Shown: positions 7,841 through 14,823, counted from the first letter of the stretch. The stretch is DNA of 19,192 bases from Acidimicrobiaceae bacterium (GCA_003453695.1 DMNK01000036.1:16676-35867), one strand, 5' to 3'. Notes: generated by a model from the letters alone, not told the origin. A program made the numbers and translations.

Positions 7841-7872
7841 GTCGCTCCCTTCCCGATACCGTCGACTGGAGG

Positions 7873-8820
7873 CTACGAGCCGGCCAGGCGGCCCACCACC
7901 GGGGCCAGGCTCTCCCAGCAGTCGGCCTCCAGCGAGAAGTAGGAGATGCCGTACTCATGGCGTCTCCAGCGAAGCTCCTCTTCCATCTCCTCGAGCGTCC
8001 CGATGAGAGCGAGCGGCACGTGCAGCACGTCTCGAGCCGACATGGCGAAGGCAGGGGCCAGCGACTCGGCGACAGCCCTGGCCTTGTCGGTGATCACCGC
8101 GAAGCCGATGAGCGTGTTGAGCTCCAGGGACTCGAAGCGCTCGCCTGCTGCGGTCCGGACCCAATCGACCTTGCGGCGCGTCGACTCCGGACTTGCGTCA
8201 GGCGCCACCTCCGGTCCTCCCGTTCCGTTGCGCAGGTTCACGTTGATGCTCACGATCTCGGCTCGACGGGCGGCCACCGACAGCACGCGCCGGCCCCCTC
8301 CACCGATGATGAGCGGCGGGCGTGGTCGCTGGCGCGGCCGGGGATAGGGCACGGCGGCGTCGATGCGGTAGTGGGCGCCGGCGAACGAGTACGGCTCGTC
8401 CGCCTCGAGCAGGCCGGTCACCACCTGCACGGCTTCTTCGAATCGATCCACCCGCCGAGCCGGCGGGTCGTAGGCCATGCCCGCCTGCTGGTAGTCGCTG
8501 CGCATCCACCCTGCGCCGATGCCCAACTCGAGCCGGCCGTCGGTCAACAGGTCGACGGTCGCCGCCTCCTTGGCCAGCATCAGGGGGTGCCGGTAGTCGT
8601 TGTCGAGCACCAGTGTCCCGACGCGGAGCCGGTCGGTGGCGCCCGCCGCCGCCACCAATGCGGGTAGCGGGGCGAGCTGCTCCCCGAAGTGATCCGGCAT
8701 GAGCAGCGTGGAGAACCCGAGGTCCTCGGCGCGCTTGGCGAGCTCTGACCAGGAGCGGGCGCTCGGCTCGACCGGCCGTGACAACTGCACCGCGAACCGA
8801 AAGGGACGTTCAGCTGCCAT
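7873..8820 (-). CDS. LLM class F420-dependent oxidoreductase (TIGR03621-like)
   Basis: A 315-residue luciferase-like TIM barrel protein. Diagnostic parts are FRFAVQLSRPVE at the N-terminus, LGFSTLLMPDHFGEQLAPLPAL (33-54, split here into the strand and the DHF motif), LRVGTLVLDNDYRHPLMLAKE (about 65-85), and DGRLELGIGAGWMRSDYQQAG (about 92-112), a set I associate from memory with the MSMEG_2516-type F420 subfamily. PPLIIGGGGRRVLSVAARRA near residue 170 is the typical phosphate-binding region for F420. It is first in a minus-strand pair with the SDR and divergent from the lipoprotein gene, with only 44 bp between start codons if the ATG is used there. It is a different subfamily from the LLM protein at the left edge, so this is not a local duplication. 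Confidence 0.92.
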   Translation of the reverse strand: MAAERPFRFAVQLSRPVEPSARSWSELAKRAEDLGFSTLLMPDHFGEQLAPLPALVAAAGATDRLRVGTLVLDNDYRHPLMLAKEAATVDLLTDGRLELGIGAGWMRSDYQQAGMAYDPPARRVDRFEEAVQVVTGLLEADEPYSFAGAHYRIDAAVPYPRPRQRPRPPLIIGGGGRRVLSVAARRAEIVSINVNLRNGTGGPEVAPDASPESTRRKVDWVRTAAGERFESLELNTLIGFAVITDKARAVAESLAPAFAMSARDVLHVPLALIGTLEEMEEELRWRRHEYGISYFSLEADCWESLAPVVGRLAGS

Positions 8821-8864
8821 GACCGCCCGCCACGACGGCTCGGGTGGCCGCCGCTTCCCCGCTC

Positions 8865-9362
8865 ATGGCCGAGCAGGCTAGACAGCCTCAGGTGAGGACC
8901 GCCTCCTCGAAGAGATCCCTGTCCGTGGTGTCGAGCGCCGCCCTGGCCGCCGCCGTCCTGGGTGGGTGCTCGAGCTCGGGCGGCACGGCACCTCCATACG
9001 ACCTGCGCACGGCGTCGGTGGGCGGGGTGGGCACGGTCATCGTGGACGGCCAGGGGTACACGCTGTATCTCTTCGAGCCGGACAACCACTCCTCGTCGAC
9101 GTGCACGGGCTCCTGCGCGGCGGCGTGGCCGCCTCTGCTGCTTTCGGGCGGAGTCGCGGCACCCAGGGCGGGATCGGGCGCCCTGCCGGCGCTGCTCGGA
9201 ACGGCCAGGCGTTCGGACGGGTCTGTGCAGGTGACCTACGGGGGGTGGCCGCTGTACCGCTGGGTCGGGGACACGAGACCGGGGGTGGCCACCGGGGAAG
9301 GCCTCAACAACTTCGGCGGCCTGTGGTACGCGGTGTCGCCGTCGGCCAACGCCGTGCACTGA
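8865..9362 (+). CDS. secreted-repeat lipoprotein (COG4315 type)
   Basis: A 165-residue predicted lipoprotein. A basic segment (SSKRS) and hydrophobic core (SAALAAAVLGG) end in a lipobox LGGC with the lipidated Cys at 35, so the mature protein should be membrane-anchored outside the cell. Two copies of the short COG4315/PF03640-type repeat follow: GYTLYLFEPDNHSSSTCTGS with the next residues CAAAWPPL, and GWPLYRWVGDTRPG ending GGLWYAV. The function of this family is unknown. Start choice is uncertain: GTG 8844 and GTG 8892 are in frame and 8892 would give a compact 26-residue signal peptide; none has a strong Shine-Dalgarno sequence. It converges on the anti-sigma/sigma pair, and extracytoplasmic proteins of this sort are plausible targets of such a sigma factor; that link is inference. 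Confidence 0.85.
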   Translation: MAEQARQPQVRTASSKRSLSVVSSAALAAAVLGGCSSSGGTAPPYDLRTASVGGVGTVIVDGQGYTLYLFEPDNHSSSTCTGSCAAAWPPLLLSGGVAAPRAGSGALPALLGTARRSDGSVQVTYGGWPLYRWVGDTRPGVATGEGLNNFGGLWYAVSPSANAVH

Positions 9363-9372
9363 CGGCGCGAGA

Positions 9373-9389
9373 CGGCGGCGCTGCCGCCG
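9373..9389. terminator. GC-rich hairpin between convergent genes
   Basis: CGGCGGC (9373-9379) and GCCGCCG (9383-9389) pair perfectly over 7 bp with a GCT loop, inside the 42-bp gap between the lipoprotein stop and the anti-sigma stop. It could terminate both genes; there is no T-run. Confidence 0.4.
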
Positions 9390-9404
9390 CTCAGGTGTGC
9401 CGGA

Positions 9405-10103
9405 TCAGAAGGCGGCGCTTCCCACCGGGCGATGGGTGGCGTCGACCAGGCGAATCGTCTTGATGTCGTCCGGTGCCATCGCCAGGGTCGAGCCCCAGGC
9501 GTGGTACGAGCCCCCCACCTGGAAGGTGCCGAGCACGACGGTGGCACCCGAGGTGGTCTCTACCTCGCAGGTCACCGGCCCGTGCACCACCTCGCTGTCC
9601 ACGGTCATGAACAGCCACGACGGCGAGCCCGAGTACAGAAACGCCTGTCCCACAGCGGCACCGTGGTCGGAGAGGACCGCCACCGCCATCTTGCGGCCAC
9701 CCACCTGGTGGAGTGCGGAGGCGGGCACGACCTGGAAGCCGGAACCGCCCGACACGGCGAGCCCGAGGGCCAAGCCGGTGGCCCCCAGGGCGGCCACGGC
9801 CAGGCCGGCGAGCGAAACGGCGACCCGGCGACGGCGCCGGGCGACGGCAGGGCCGCCCTCCTGGGCCCGCTGGAGCAGGCGGCTCTCGAAGCCGGCGGGA
9901 GGCTCTTCCTCGGGGCCGAGCAGGAGCAGCGAGTCGCCCAGCTCCGCCATGTCCTCCACCACGGCCCGACACGACCCACAGTCCTCCAGGTGCTCGAGCA
10001 CGGCGGCCCGCTCGATGCCGACGAGCACGCCGACTCCCATCTCGCCCGCCATGTCCTGCACCTCGGCGCAGGACAGCCGGCCCAGGTGACCGGCGCCGCT
10101 CAC
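9405..10103 (-). CDS. anti-sigma factor, RskA-like with zinc-binding N-terminus
   Basis: A 232-residue single-pass membrane protein. The cytoplasmic part has the ZAS signature HxxxCxxC (His38, Cys42, Cys45 in LEHLEDCGSCRAVVE) that binds zinc and holds the sigma factor. A run of Arg at about 89-93 precedes one transmembrane helix (about 94-118). The C-terminal part outside the membrane (about 119-232), with GAAVGQAFLYSGSPSWLFM and TTSGATVVLGTFQVGG, resembles the RskA domain. GTG 10103 overlaps the sigma stop in a GTGA, a 4-nt overlap that indicates translational coupling and a matched pair. Such proteins release their sigma factor after regulated proteolysis or a redox/metal signal; which signal acts here cannot be read from the sequence. 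Confidence 0.9.
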   Translation of the reverse strand: MSGAGHLGRLSCAEVQDMAGEMGVGVLVGIERAAVLEHLEDCGSCRAVVEDMAELGDSLLLLGPEEEPPAGFESRLLQRAQEGGPAVARRRRRVAVSLAGLAVAALGATGLALGLAVSGGSGFQVVPASALHQVGGRKMAVAVLSDHGAAVGQAFLYSGSPSWLFMTVDSEVVHGPVTCEVETTSGATVVLGTFQVGGSYHAWGSTLAMAPDDIKTIRLVDATHRPVGSAAF

Positions 10104-10702
10104 GACCCGCTCCCCTGGTCGATCATGGCCAGGCGCAGTTTCTGCATCCCGGCCCGGATGCGCGTCTTGGCCGTGCCGAGCGGGATGCCCTCCGACGTCG
10201 AGATCTCATCGGCGGTGCGGCCGTAGAAGGCGGCCAGCACGAGGGCGCGGCGCTGGTCCGGGGGCAAGGTGGCGATGGCCCGCCGCAGCCGGGTGGCGGC
10301 GTCGGAGGCGACGGCGGCGCCGTCCGGACCTTGAGCGTCGTCCTCCAGCCCGACGAGGGATTCCGGGTCGGTGGGCACGGCACGGCGCAGGCGCAAGGCG
10401 TCGATGGCCAGGTTCCGGGTGATTGCCAGCAGCCAGGTCGCCACCGATCCCCGCCGCGAGTCGAACACCGGAGCATGGCGCCATGCCCGGAGGAACGCCT
10501 CCTGGGCCACGTCCTCGGCCAACGCTGCGTCGCCGACCAGGTTGAAGGCCAAGCCGTACACCCGGCGCTGGAAACGGCGGATGAAGGCGACGTCCATGCC
10601 GGCCTCGCCCACGGCCAGGCCGTTCAGGAGGGCCTCGTCGGACAGGTCGTCTACCGCCGGCCTCCGCCGCATCAGGGCAACGTCGCCTCCCGTGCTCACC
10701 AT
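10100..10702 (-). CDS. ECF-type RNA polymerase sigma factor (SigK-like)
   Basis: A 200-residue group 4 sigma factor. Region 2 is seen at about 40-106 (RRVYGLAFNLVGDAALAEDV, then AFLRAWRHAP and WLLAITRNLAIDALRLRR), and region 4 at about 143-194 (LPPDQRRALVLAAFYGRT, then a helix-turn-helix with PLGTAKTRIRAGMQKLR). It is the first gene of an operon with the overlapping zinc anti-sigma gene. The start is not certain: ATG 10702 and GTG 10699 lie almost on top of a -10-like TATCCT (minus strand), whereas ATG 10672 has GGGAGG 13 nt upstream and would leave room for a 5' leader. If transcription starts from that hexamer, the protein begins at MRRRPAVDD. A perfect inverted repeat lies just upstream. 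Confidence 0.92.
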   Translation of the reverse strand: MVSTGGDVALMRRRPAVDDLSDEALLNGLAVGEAGMDVAFIRRFQRRVYGLAFNLVGDAALAEDVAQEAFLRAWRHAPVFDSRRGSVATWLLAITRNLAIDALRLRRAVPTDPESLVGLEDDAQGPDGAAVASDAATRLRRAIATLPPDQRRALVLAAFYGRTADEISTSEGIPLGTAKTRIRAGMQKLRLAMIDQGSGS

Positions 10703-10714
10703 CAGGATACGGCC

Positions 10715-10738
10715 GGGACCAGGGGCTGGATTGGTCCC
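10715..10738. promoter_or_regulatory. inverted repeat upstream of ECF sigma gene
   Basis: GGGACCA (10715-10721) and TGGTCCC (10732-10738) are perfect 7-bp arms with a 10-bp spacer, ending 13 bp before the upstream sigma start codon. On the minus strand GGGACC resembles an ECF -35 element (GGAAC type), but its distance to the TATCCT hexamer is longer than usual. It may be an operator for an unknown regulator or part of an autoregulated promoter. Confidence 0.4.
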
Positions 10739-10810
10739 TCCGCCTCCTTCACAGCCTGGTCACGGTAGCCCCACAGCCGGGGGCAAGGCTGTTCCGGTCG
10801 ACTGGTCGGC

Positions 10811-11074
10811 ATGTCGATCTCGCCCGCGTTCGCCGGTCGCCGACCTGAGAGAGCCGGGTCCGGCCCGGGAGATCGGGGACACGGCGGGTGGTGGCGGTGG
10901 GTGGCCTTCGAGCCCCCGCTGCGTGACCCGGCCATCCCCATGCAGGCCAGGCGCAGGGTGTGGTGCCGGACCTGTGGCGCCCGGCTGGGCGAGTCCGACG
11001 ACCCCGTCGACGCCGTCCTCCTAGCCTGGCGAAGCCGCCGCCACATGAAGGAGACCGCCGGCGGGCACAGCTGA
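10811..11074 (+). CDS. small hypothetical protein with a CxxC pair
   Basis: An 87-residue ORF, divergent from the sigma gene and 31 nt ahead of the DUF2510 gene on the same strand. The second half has protein-like composition, with AFEPPLRDPAIPMQ, then VWCRTCGARLGES and VDAVLLAWRSRRHMKE. A single Cys-x-x-Cys-Gly knuckle could be half of a zinc site completed in a dimer, or a redox pair. The first 35 residues are Gly/Arg/Pro-rich and may not be translated: an internal GTG before AFEPP would give about 57 residues. No good Shine-Dalgarno sequence is seen before ATG 10811. I do not recognise a family; the gene may not be real. Confidence 0.4.
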   Translation: MSISPAFAGRRPERAGSGPGDRGHGGWWRWVAFEPPLRDPAIPMQARRRVWCRTCGARLGESDDPVDAVLLAWRSRRHMKETAGGHS

Positions 11075-11105
11075 TGGCGCCGCCCGCCCAAGGAGGGACT
11101 ACCGA

Positions 11106-11798
11106 ATGACGATGCCGTCCGCCAGCCACGACCTCAGCGCTGCAGGAGGAGCCGGGCGCGTCCTGCGCTGGGCGTGCATCGGCTTGGCCGGATTGGCCGT
11201 GGCCGGAGCGATCGTCATCGTCGTCCTGCCGCTGCCCAACCCGGCTGCCGGCGGGACGTGCGGACCGGGCCGGGGTGCCGAACCGGCCATCGCCGCCTTC
11301 TTCGACCCGGTCAGCATCGGCGCCGGTGCGGAGCCACCGGGCGGGACCTTGCAGAACTACCAGTGGCAGGCCTTCGTCGGAGAATGCCAGGCGTCCACGA
11401 ACAGCCGCATGGTGGACGCCTTGGCGCTTGTGGTGCTGGCCGCCTTCTTCGGGCTCGCCGTGCCGCCGCTCGTCCGACGCGCCTGGCACGAAGGAGCGCA
11501 CGCCACCGCCCACGGCGCACCGGCCGGGTGGTATCCCGATCCGGCTGACCCGACCGCCTGGAGGTGGTGGGACGGAGGGATGTGGAGCCATCACAGTTCG
11601 TCTGCGTCCGGCGCGTCACCTCCCGCCGGTCCTGCCCAGGCGTCCTGGCCACCCACCGGCCCGCATCCGCCACCGGCCGCCGAACCCGAGCAGGCGTCGG
11701 GTCTGCAGGCGCCGTCCGAGCCGACGCCACCTGAGCCTCCGCCCCCGCCGCCGTGGTCGGCACGACCCCCTTCGGACACGCCGCCCCAAAACGGGTGA
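11106..11798 (+). CDS. two-helix membrane protein with DUF2510 domain and proline-rich tail
   Basis: A 230-residue protein. The first transmembrane helix is at about 19-44 (WACIGLAGLAVAGAIVIVVL), an extracytoplasmic loop of about 55 residues carries two Cys (GGTCGPG and VGECQAS) that could form a disulphide, and a second helix is at about 100-122 (ALALVVLAAFFGLAVPPLV). A DUF2510 motif follows at about 138-160 (GWYPDPADPTAWRWWDGGMW), a short Trp/Pro-rich actinobacterial module of unknown function often found beside membrane helices. The tail (about 165-230) is mostly Pro, Ser and Ala, probably disordered. ATG 11106 has AAGGAGG at 11090-11096. The stop overlaps the start of the next gene. Confidence 0.82.
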   Translation: MTMPSASHDLSAAGGAGRVLRWACIGLAGLAVAGAIVIVVLPLPNPAAGGTCGPGRGAEPAIAAFFDPVSIGAGAEPPGGTLQNYQWQAFVGECQASTNSRMVDALALVVLAAFFGLAVPPLVRRAWHEGAHATAHGAPAGWYPDPADPTAWRWWDGGMWSHHSSSASGASPPAGPAQASWPPTGPHPPPAAEPEQASGLQAPSEPTPPEPPPPPPWSARPPSDTPPQNG

Positions 11799-12655
11799 GC
11801 CACCCCGGGACCGGAGCCCTCAGCTCCTTCGAGCGAGCGGGGCTGCAATTCGAGGTGACCGACGTGGGACCGCCCGAGGGTCGCGTCGTCATCATGTTGC
11901 ACGGCTTCCCGGAGGACCGTTTCAGCTGGTCGGACCTGGCCACCTCCCTCGCCGGCACCGGCTATCGGGTCCTGGCCCCCGATCAGCGGGGCTACTCGCC
12001 GTCAGCCTCCCCCAAGGGCCGGCGGGCATATCGAATTGCCGAACTGATCGACGACGTCCTGGCACTGGCCGACGCGGCAGGAACCCGCCGTTTCGACGTG
12101 GTGGGGCATGACTGGGGAGCGCTCGTCGGCTGGGCGCTGGCCGATCGCCGTCCCGAGCGGGTGCGATCCCTGTGCGCCTTGTCGGTCCCCCATCCAGGTG
12201 CCGTGCGCCACGCCATGATCCGAAGCACCCAGGCGCTCGCCTCTTCCTACGTGCTGTTCTTCCAGCTGCCGAGGCTGCCCGAGCACGTGCTGGCCGGGAG
12301 CGGAGGGCGCCTTCTCGCCCGCGGACTGGAGCGAAGCGGTCTGGATCACGCCACCGCCCGCCGCTTCGCCTCTCGTGGCGCCGAACCGGGCGCCATGACC
12401 GGCCCGCTCAACTGGTACCGCGCCATGCCCTTCGATGCAGGGAGCCTGCCCGGCCCGGTGACGGTGCCCACCCTGTTCGTGTGGGGCGATCGCGAGCGCT
12501 TCGTGACGCGTCGTGCCGCCGAAGCCTGCGCCAGTTGGGTGAACGCGCCCTACCGGTTCGTGGTCCTCCAGGGCCGCACCCACTGGCTGCCCACCACCGC
12601 AGCGGGCGAGGTCGGCCCGATCCTGGGCGACCACCTGACGGCGACCGCCGACTGA
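11795..12655 (+). CDS. alpha/beta hydrolase, epoxide hydrolase-like
   Basis: A 286-residue alpha/beta hydrolase. The oxyanion motif HGFPEDRFSW starts at 36, the nucleophile elbow is GHDWGA (104-109) with Asp106 in place of Ser, the acid is Asp232 (VWGDRERFV) and the base His263 (GRTHWLP). An Asp nucleophile in GHDWG is typical of epoxide hydrolases and haloalkane dehalogenases, which form an alkyl-enzyme ester; the PDQRGYSPS segment after strand 4 also favours the epoxide hydrolase group. GTG 11795 overlaps the TGA of the DUF2510 gene (GTGA), so translation is probably coupled; a GTG at 11753 would add 14 residues inside the upstream gene. No secretion signal. A C-C hydrolase or perhydrolase role is less likely because those use Ser. 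Confidence 0.88.
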   Translation: MSHPGTGALSSFERAGLQFEVTDVGPPEGRVVIMLHGFPEDRFSWSDLATSLAGTGYRVLAPDQRGYSPSASPKGRRAYRIAELIDDVLALADAAGTRRFDVVGHDWGALVGWALADRRPERVRSLCALSVPHPGAVRHAMIRSTQALASSYVLFFQLPRLPEHVLAGSGGRLLARGLERSGLDHATARRFASRGAEPGAMTGPLNWYRAMPFDAGSLPGPVTVPTLFVWGDRERFVTRRAAEACASWVNAPYRFVVLQGRTHWLPTTAAGEVGPILGDHLTATAD

Positions 12656-12665
12656 CTACCGCCGT

Positions 12666-12685
12666 GGGCTCACCGGTGAGAGCCC
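12666..12685. terminator. hairpin after alpha/beta hydrolase gene
   Basis: GGGCTC (12666-12671) pairs with GAGCCC (12680-12685) around an 8-nt loop, followed by GTCTTC; the inner CTCACCGGTGAG is itself a palindrome. It begins 10 bp after the hydrolase stop and also lies beyond the end of the opposing broken gene, so it could serve both strands. Confidence 0.42.
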
Positions 12686-12863
12686 GTCTTCACCTTCAGC
12701 GGCGGGACGGCTCGCGCCAGCGACAGCCGTGGCGCCGTTCCCGTCGAGATCTTCGACACGGACGATCTTCGTGGAACGCATGGGGTACGGGTCGGGGGTA
12801 GTCGACGACCCGCACCCGACCCGTCGGCCGGTACCGGCCGCTCACGATCACCTCTCGGGGGAC

Positions 12864-13196
12864 CTAGGGGTGGCTGCCCATGCTCCGGAACAGGCGGGTG
12901 GTGGGCTCCCAGATCGTCACCTGCTCGTGCCAGCGCAGGCGGTCCAGCCGGCGGAGCAGCACCATGAACGTGACCATGGTGCTGGCCAGCACGCCGGCGA
13001 CCGCGGCACCGAGCACGGTGCCGCCGGGGAGGACGGCGAACAGGGCCACCAGCAAGAGCAAGAGCAGGAGCAACCCCGTCCACTCCACCGGCGACAACGC
13101 CTGGCCGGTGGCCGCCTCGACCAAGGCCCGGTCCGAGGTCATGGCCATGTTCAGCGCCACCAGCTCCTTGTAGACGCCTTCCTGCTGGGCGTTCAC
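12864..13196 (-). pseudogene. C-terminal part of broken DUF4239-like membrane protein gene
   Basis: A 110-residue open segment, in the same frame as the fragment at 13209-13529 and separated from it only by a TAA codon (13211-13209) and four sense codons (ALEP). It starts with a helix-like region (EGVYKELVALNMAMTSDRAL), then two transmembrane helices (GLLLLLLLLVALFAVLPGG and AAVAGVLASTMVTFMVLL) and a conserved-looking end DRLRWHEQVTIWEPTTRLF. This order is what I expect in the second half of a DUF4239-like (bestrophin-like) protein. A TAG ends it at 12864, yet the frame continues in family-like sequence (VPREVIVSGRYRP), and removing one C from the five-C run at 12794-12798 would extend it to a stop at 12656. 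GTG 13196 could restart translation, but no Shine-Dalgarno sequence supports that. Confidence 0.65.
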
Positions 13197-13208
13197 GGGC
13201 TCGAGGGC

Positions 13209-13529
13209 TTAGACGGCATCGGTCAGACGAAGGAACGAGGGAGTGGCCCGGTAGTAGTCGACGAAGCGGTCGTCGATCTGGTCGGTGAGGTGCTCGTCGA
13301 TCAGCCGCCGCAGGTTGTCCCGGTCGTCGTCGCCGAAGATCGCCACCGCGTGATGGACGGAGAACAGCGACGAGTTGCCCTTGGCCACCAGGTTCTGGAC
13401 CAAGGCGAGCCGTTCACGAGTGCGGACGATCGTGAAGGCGAGCAGGACACCGAAGAGGAACGCCGCCATGGACTGCCAGGCCGATCGGAGCCGGTGCACG
13501 GGCGGGCACGATAGTCCTGCCGAGTTCAC
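13209..13529 (-). pseudogene. N-terminal part of broken DUF4239-like membrane protein gene
   Basis: A 106-residue open segment ending at an in-frame TAA. It has one hydrophobic segment (AAFLFGVLLAFTIV, about 22-35) followed by an amphipathic region (RERLALVQNLVAKGNSSLFS, then HHAVAIFGDDDRDNLRRLID) that in DUF4239-like proteins lies in the cytoplasm between the two membrane pairs. GTG 13529 or ATG 13469 could be the start; neither has a clear Shine-Dalgarno sequence, and the usual first helix pair may be partly lost. The next residues past the stop continue the same domain without a gap, which points to a point mutation (for example CAA or AAA to TAA) and not to two genes. A base-calling error is the main alternative. 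Confidence 0.65.
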
Positions 13530-13703
13530 CCGGCTACCACGCGATGCGAGGAAGCGGGCGCGCCTCGCGCAGTGCCCCGTCAGTTCATCGATTGGTAACC
13601 CCCAGGCAACCTTCCACTCGTTTCGGCGACCTGACCGAGGACGACCGGAAGGCGGCAGCCCCTATTGTCGCTGAGGCAGCACCTGCACTGCGTCGAGAGG
13701 CCG

Positions 13704-14351
13704 ATGGTCGTGGACCCAATTCAACTCGCTTCGATGACGAGCACCCGTCGGGTGCGCCATTCGTTCGCGTTCATCGACCTGTGCGGCTTCTGCGACTTCG
13801 CCGATGGCCGCGGGGACGACGCCGCCGCTGAGGAGCTCGCCACACTGCGCAGGTCCGTGCGCGAGGTGGCACCTCTGTTCAACGTGCGGGTCGAGAAGTG
13901 GCTGGGAGACGGCGCCATGCTGGTGGGCGCCGACAGCGAGTCGCTCGTGGGCTCGGTCGTCGCCGTCAGCGAGCTCCATCGGCGCCAGGGAGGGCTCCCG
14001 GTGCGCGCCGGGATCGCCGAGGGCGAGGTCCTGCTCCTCGAAGGAGACGGCTACGTGGGGCGGCCCGTCAACCTGGCGGCGCGCCTCTGCGACGGCGCCC
14101 GGCCCGGGGAGGTCCTCGCCAGCCGCCAGGGCCTGCGCCTGCCGGGATGGGTCACGGTCCAGGACAAGCGAAACCTCGAGGTCCGCGGCTTCACGAAGCA
14201 GGTCCCGGTGGCCGCCGTCGTCCCACGGGAGCGGGCGGAACGCGAGCCGTGGAGCCTCGGCTCGGTGGTCGACGGCCTGGCCCAGCCCCTGCGCGCCCTG
14301 CTCGGGAGCAAGCCCCCCGACCAGCCCGAACGACCGGCAACGCCCCATTGA
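13704..14351 (+). CDS. class III adenylate/guanylate cyclase domain protein
   Basis: A 215-residue protein consisting mainly of a class III nucleotidyl cyclase catalytic domain (about 18-145). Both metal Asp residues are visible, Asp25 in FAFIDLCGFCDF and Asp69 in KWLGDGAMLV, as are the base-contact Lys65 and the transition-state pair Asn123 and Arg127 in GRPVNLAARL. The second base-contact position, normally Asp or Thr in DYxGxxVN, is Gly116, so the product cannot be predicted and activity may be weak. No sensor or membrane domain is attached; the last 60 residues are Pro/Arg-rich. ATG 13704 has GAGAGG only 3 nt upstream; TTG 13665 and ATG 13734 are other possible starts. It lies 61 nt before a whiB gene on the same strand and might be co-transcribed with it. 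Confidence 0.82.
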   Translation: MVVDPIQLASMTSTRRVRHSFAFIDLCGFCDFADGRGDDAAAEELATLRRSVREVAPLFNVRVEKWLGDGAMLVGADSESLVGSVVAVSELHRRQGGLPVRAGIAEGEVLLLEGDGYVGRPVNLAARLCDGARPGEVLASRQGLRLPGWVTVQDKRNLEVRGFTKQVPVAAVVPRERAEREPWSLGSVVDGLAQPLRALLGSKPPDQPERPATPH

Positions 14352-14412
14352 CCTGGGTCTCGGATGCAAGGCCAGGCTCAAGCGCGGGGCGTTCGGTGAC
14401 GATCTTTCTCGC

Positions 14413-14691
14413 ATGACCCTCGTCGGGACCGTGGGACGGGATGCTTGGACACGGCAAGCACTGTGCGCCGGGCATCCCGACCGGGGTGCGTGGTTCCCCG
14501 AGAACCCGCAGGACGCCAAGCGGGCCAAGGCGGTGTGCCGGGCGTGTCCGGTCTCAGCCGAGTGTCTCGCCTTCGCCCTCAAGACCGGGCAGAGCGAGGG
14601 GATCTGGGGCGGCACCACCCCCTACGAGCGTCGCCGCATGCGTCGTGCCGGCCTCGCCGCCGCCCCCGCCGCACCCTTACCTTCGAACTGA
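14413..14691 (+). CDS. WhiB family iron-sulphur transcriptional regulator
   Basis: A 92-residue WhiB-like protein, a family confined to actinobacteria and their phages. The four cluster ligands are Cys18 (ALCAGHPD), Cys42, Cys45 (VCRACPVSAEC) and Cys51, in the standard C-x23-C-x2-C-x5-C spacing for a [4Fe-4S] cluster. The family beta-turn GIWGG is at 63-67, followed by a basic patch (YERRRMRRAG) used for DNA or partner contact. WhiB proteins usually bind the principal sigma factor and respond to O2, NO or redox state. ATG 14413 is the only sensible start; no strong Shine-Dalgarno sequence precedes it. It lies between a cyclase-domain gene and a GYD-domain gene on the same strand. Which WhiB class it belongs to cannot be decided by eye. 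Confidence 0.95.
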   Translation: MTLVGTVGRDAWTRQALCAGHPDRGAWFPENPQDAKRAKAVCRACPVSAECLAFALKTGQSEGIWGGTTPYERRRMRRAGLAAAPAAPLPSN

Positions 14692-14720
14692 TCCCGGCTC
14701 CCCCTGAGGCAGCCGGGGAT
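14691..14720 (+). terminator. hairpin directly after whiB stop
   Basis: ATCCCGGCT (14691-14699) pairs with AGCCGGGGAT (14711-14720) over nine base pairs with one bulged G and an 11-nt loop. It begins on the last base of the whiB stop codon. There is no T-run, so it may attenuate or stabilise and not fully terminate. Confidence 0.42.
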
Positions 14721-14783
14721 GCGCCGGCGGCGCATTCGACAGGACGTGCGACGCATGGACGACCCGTTGCCTGTCCTCGACGC

Positions 14784-14809
14784 CGGTGCGAGACTCGGTC
14801 TCGACACCG
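14784..14809 (+). promoter_or_regulatory. leader hairpin just upstream of the GYD-domain gene ribosome binding site
   Basis: CGGTGCGAGAC (14784-14794) pairs with GTCTCG-A-CACCG (14798-14809), eleven base pairs with one bulged A and a TCG loop. It ends 3 bases before the AAGGAGG at 14813-14819. A hairpin this close to a strong Shine-Dalgarno sequence could control ribosome access or be a transcription pause; there is no sign of a known riboswitch. Confidence 0.4.
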
Positions 14810-14823
14810 ATCAAGGAGGGACC

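Noticed and set aside
12864..13211. Reassigned or read-through stop codons in the DUF4239-like gene
   Set aside because: TAA, TAG and TGA all terminate intact genes in the window (for example 1161, 5519 and 6716), so the code is standard; several lesions in one gene fit decay better.
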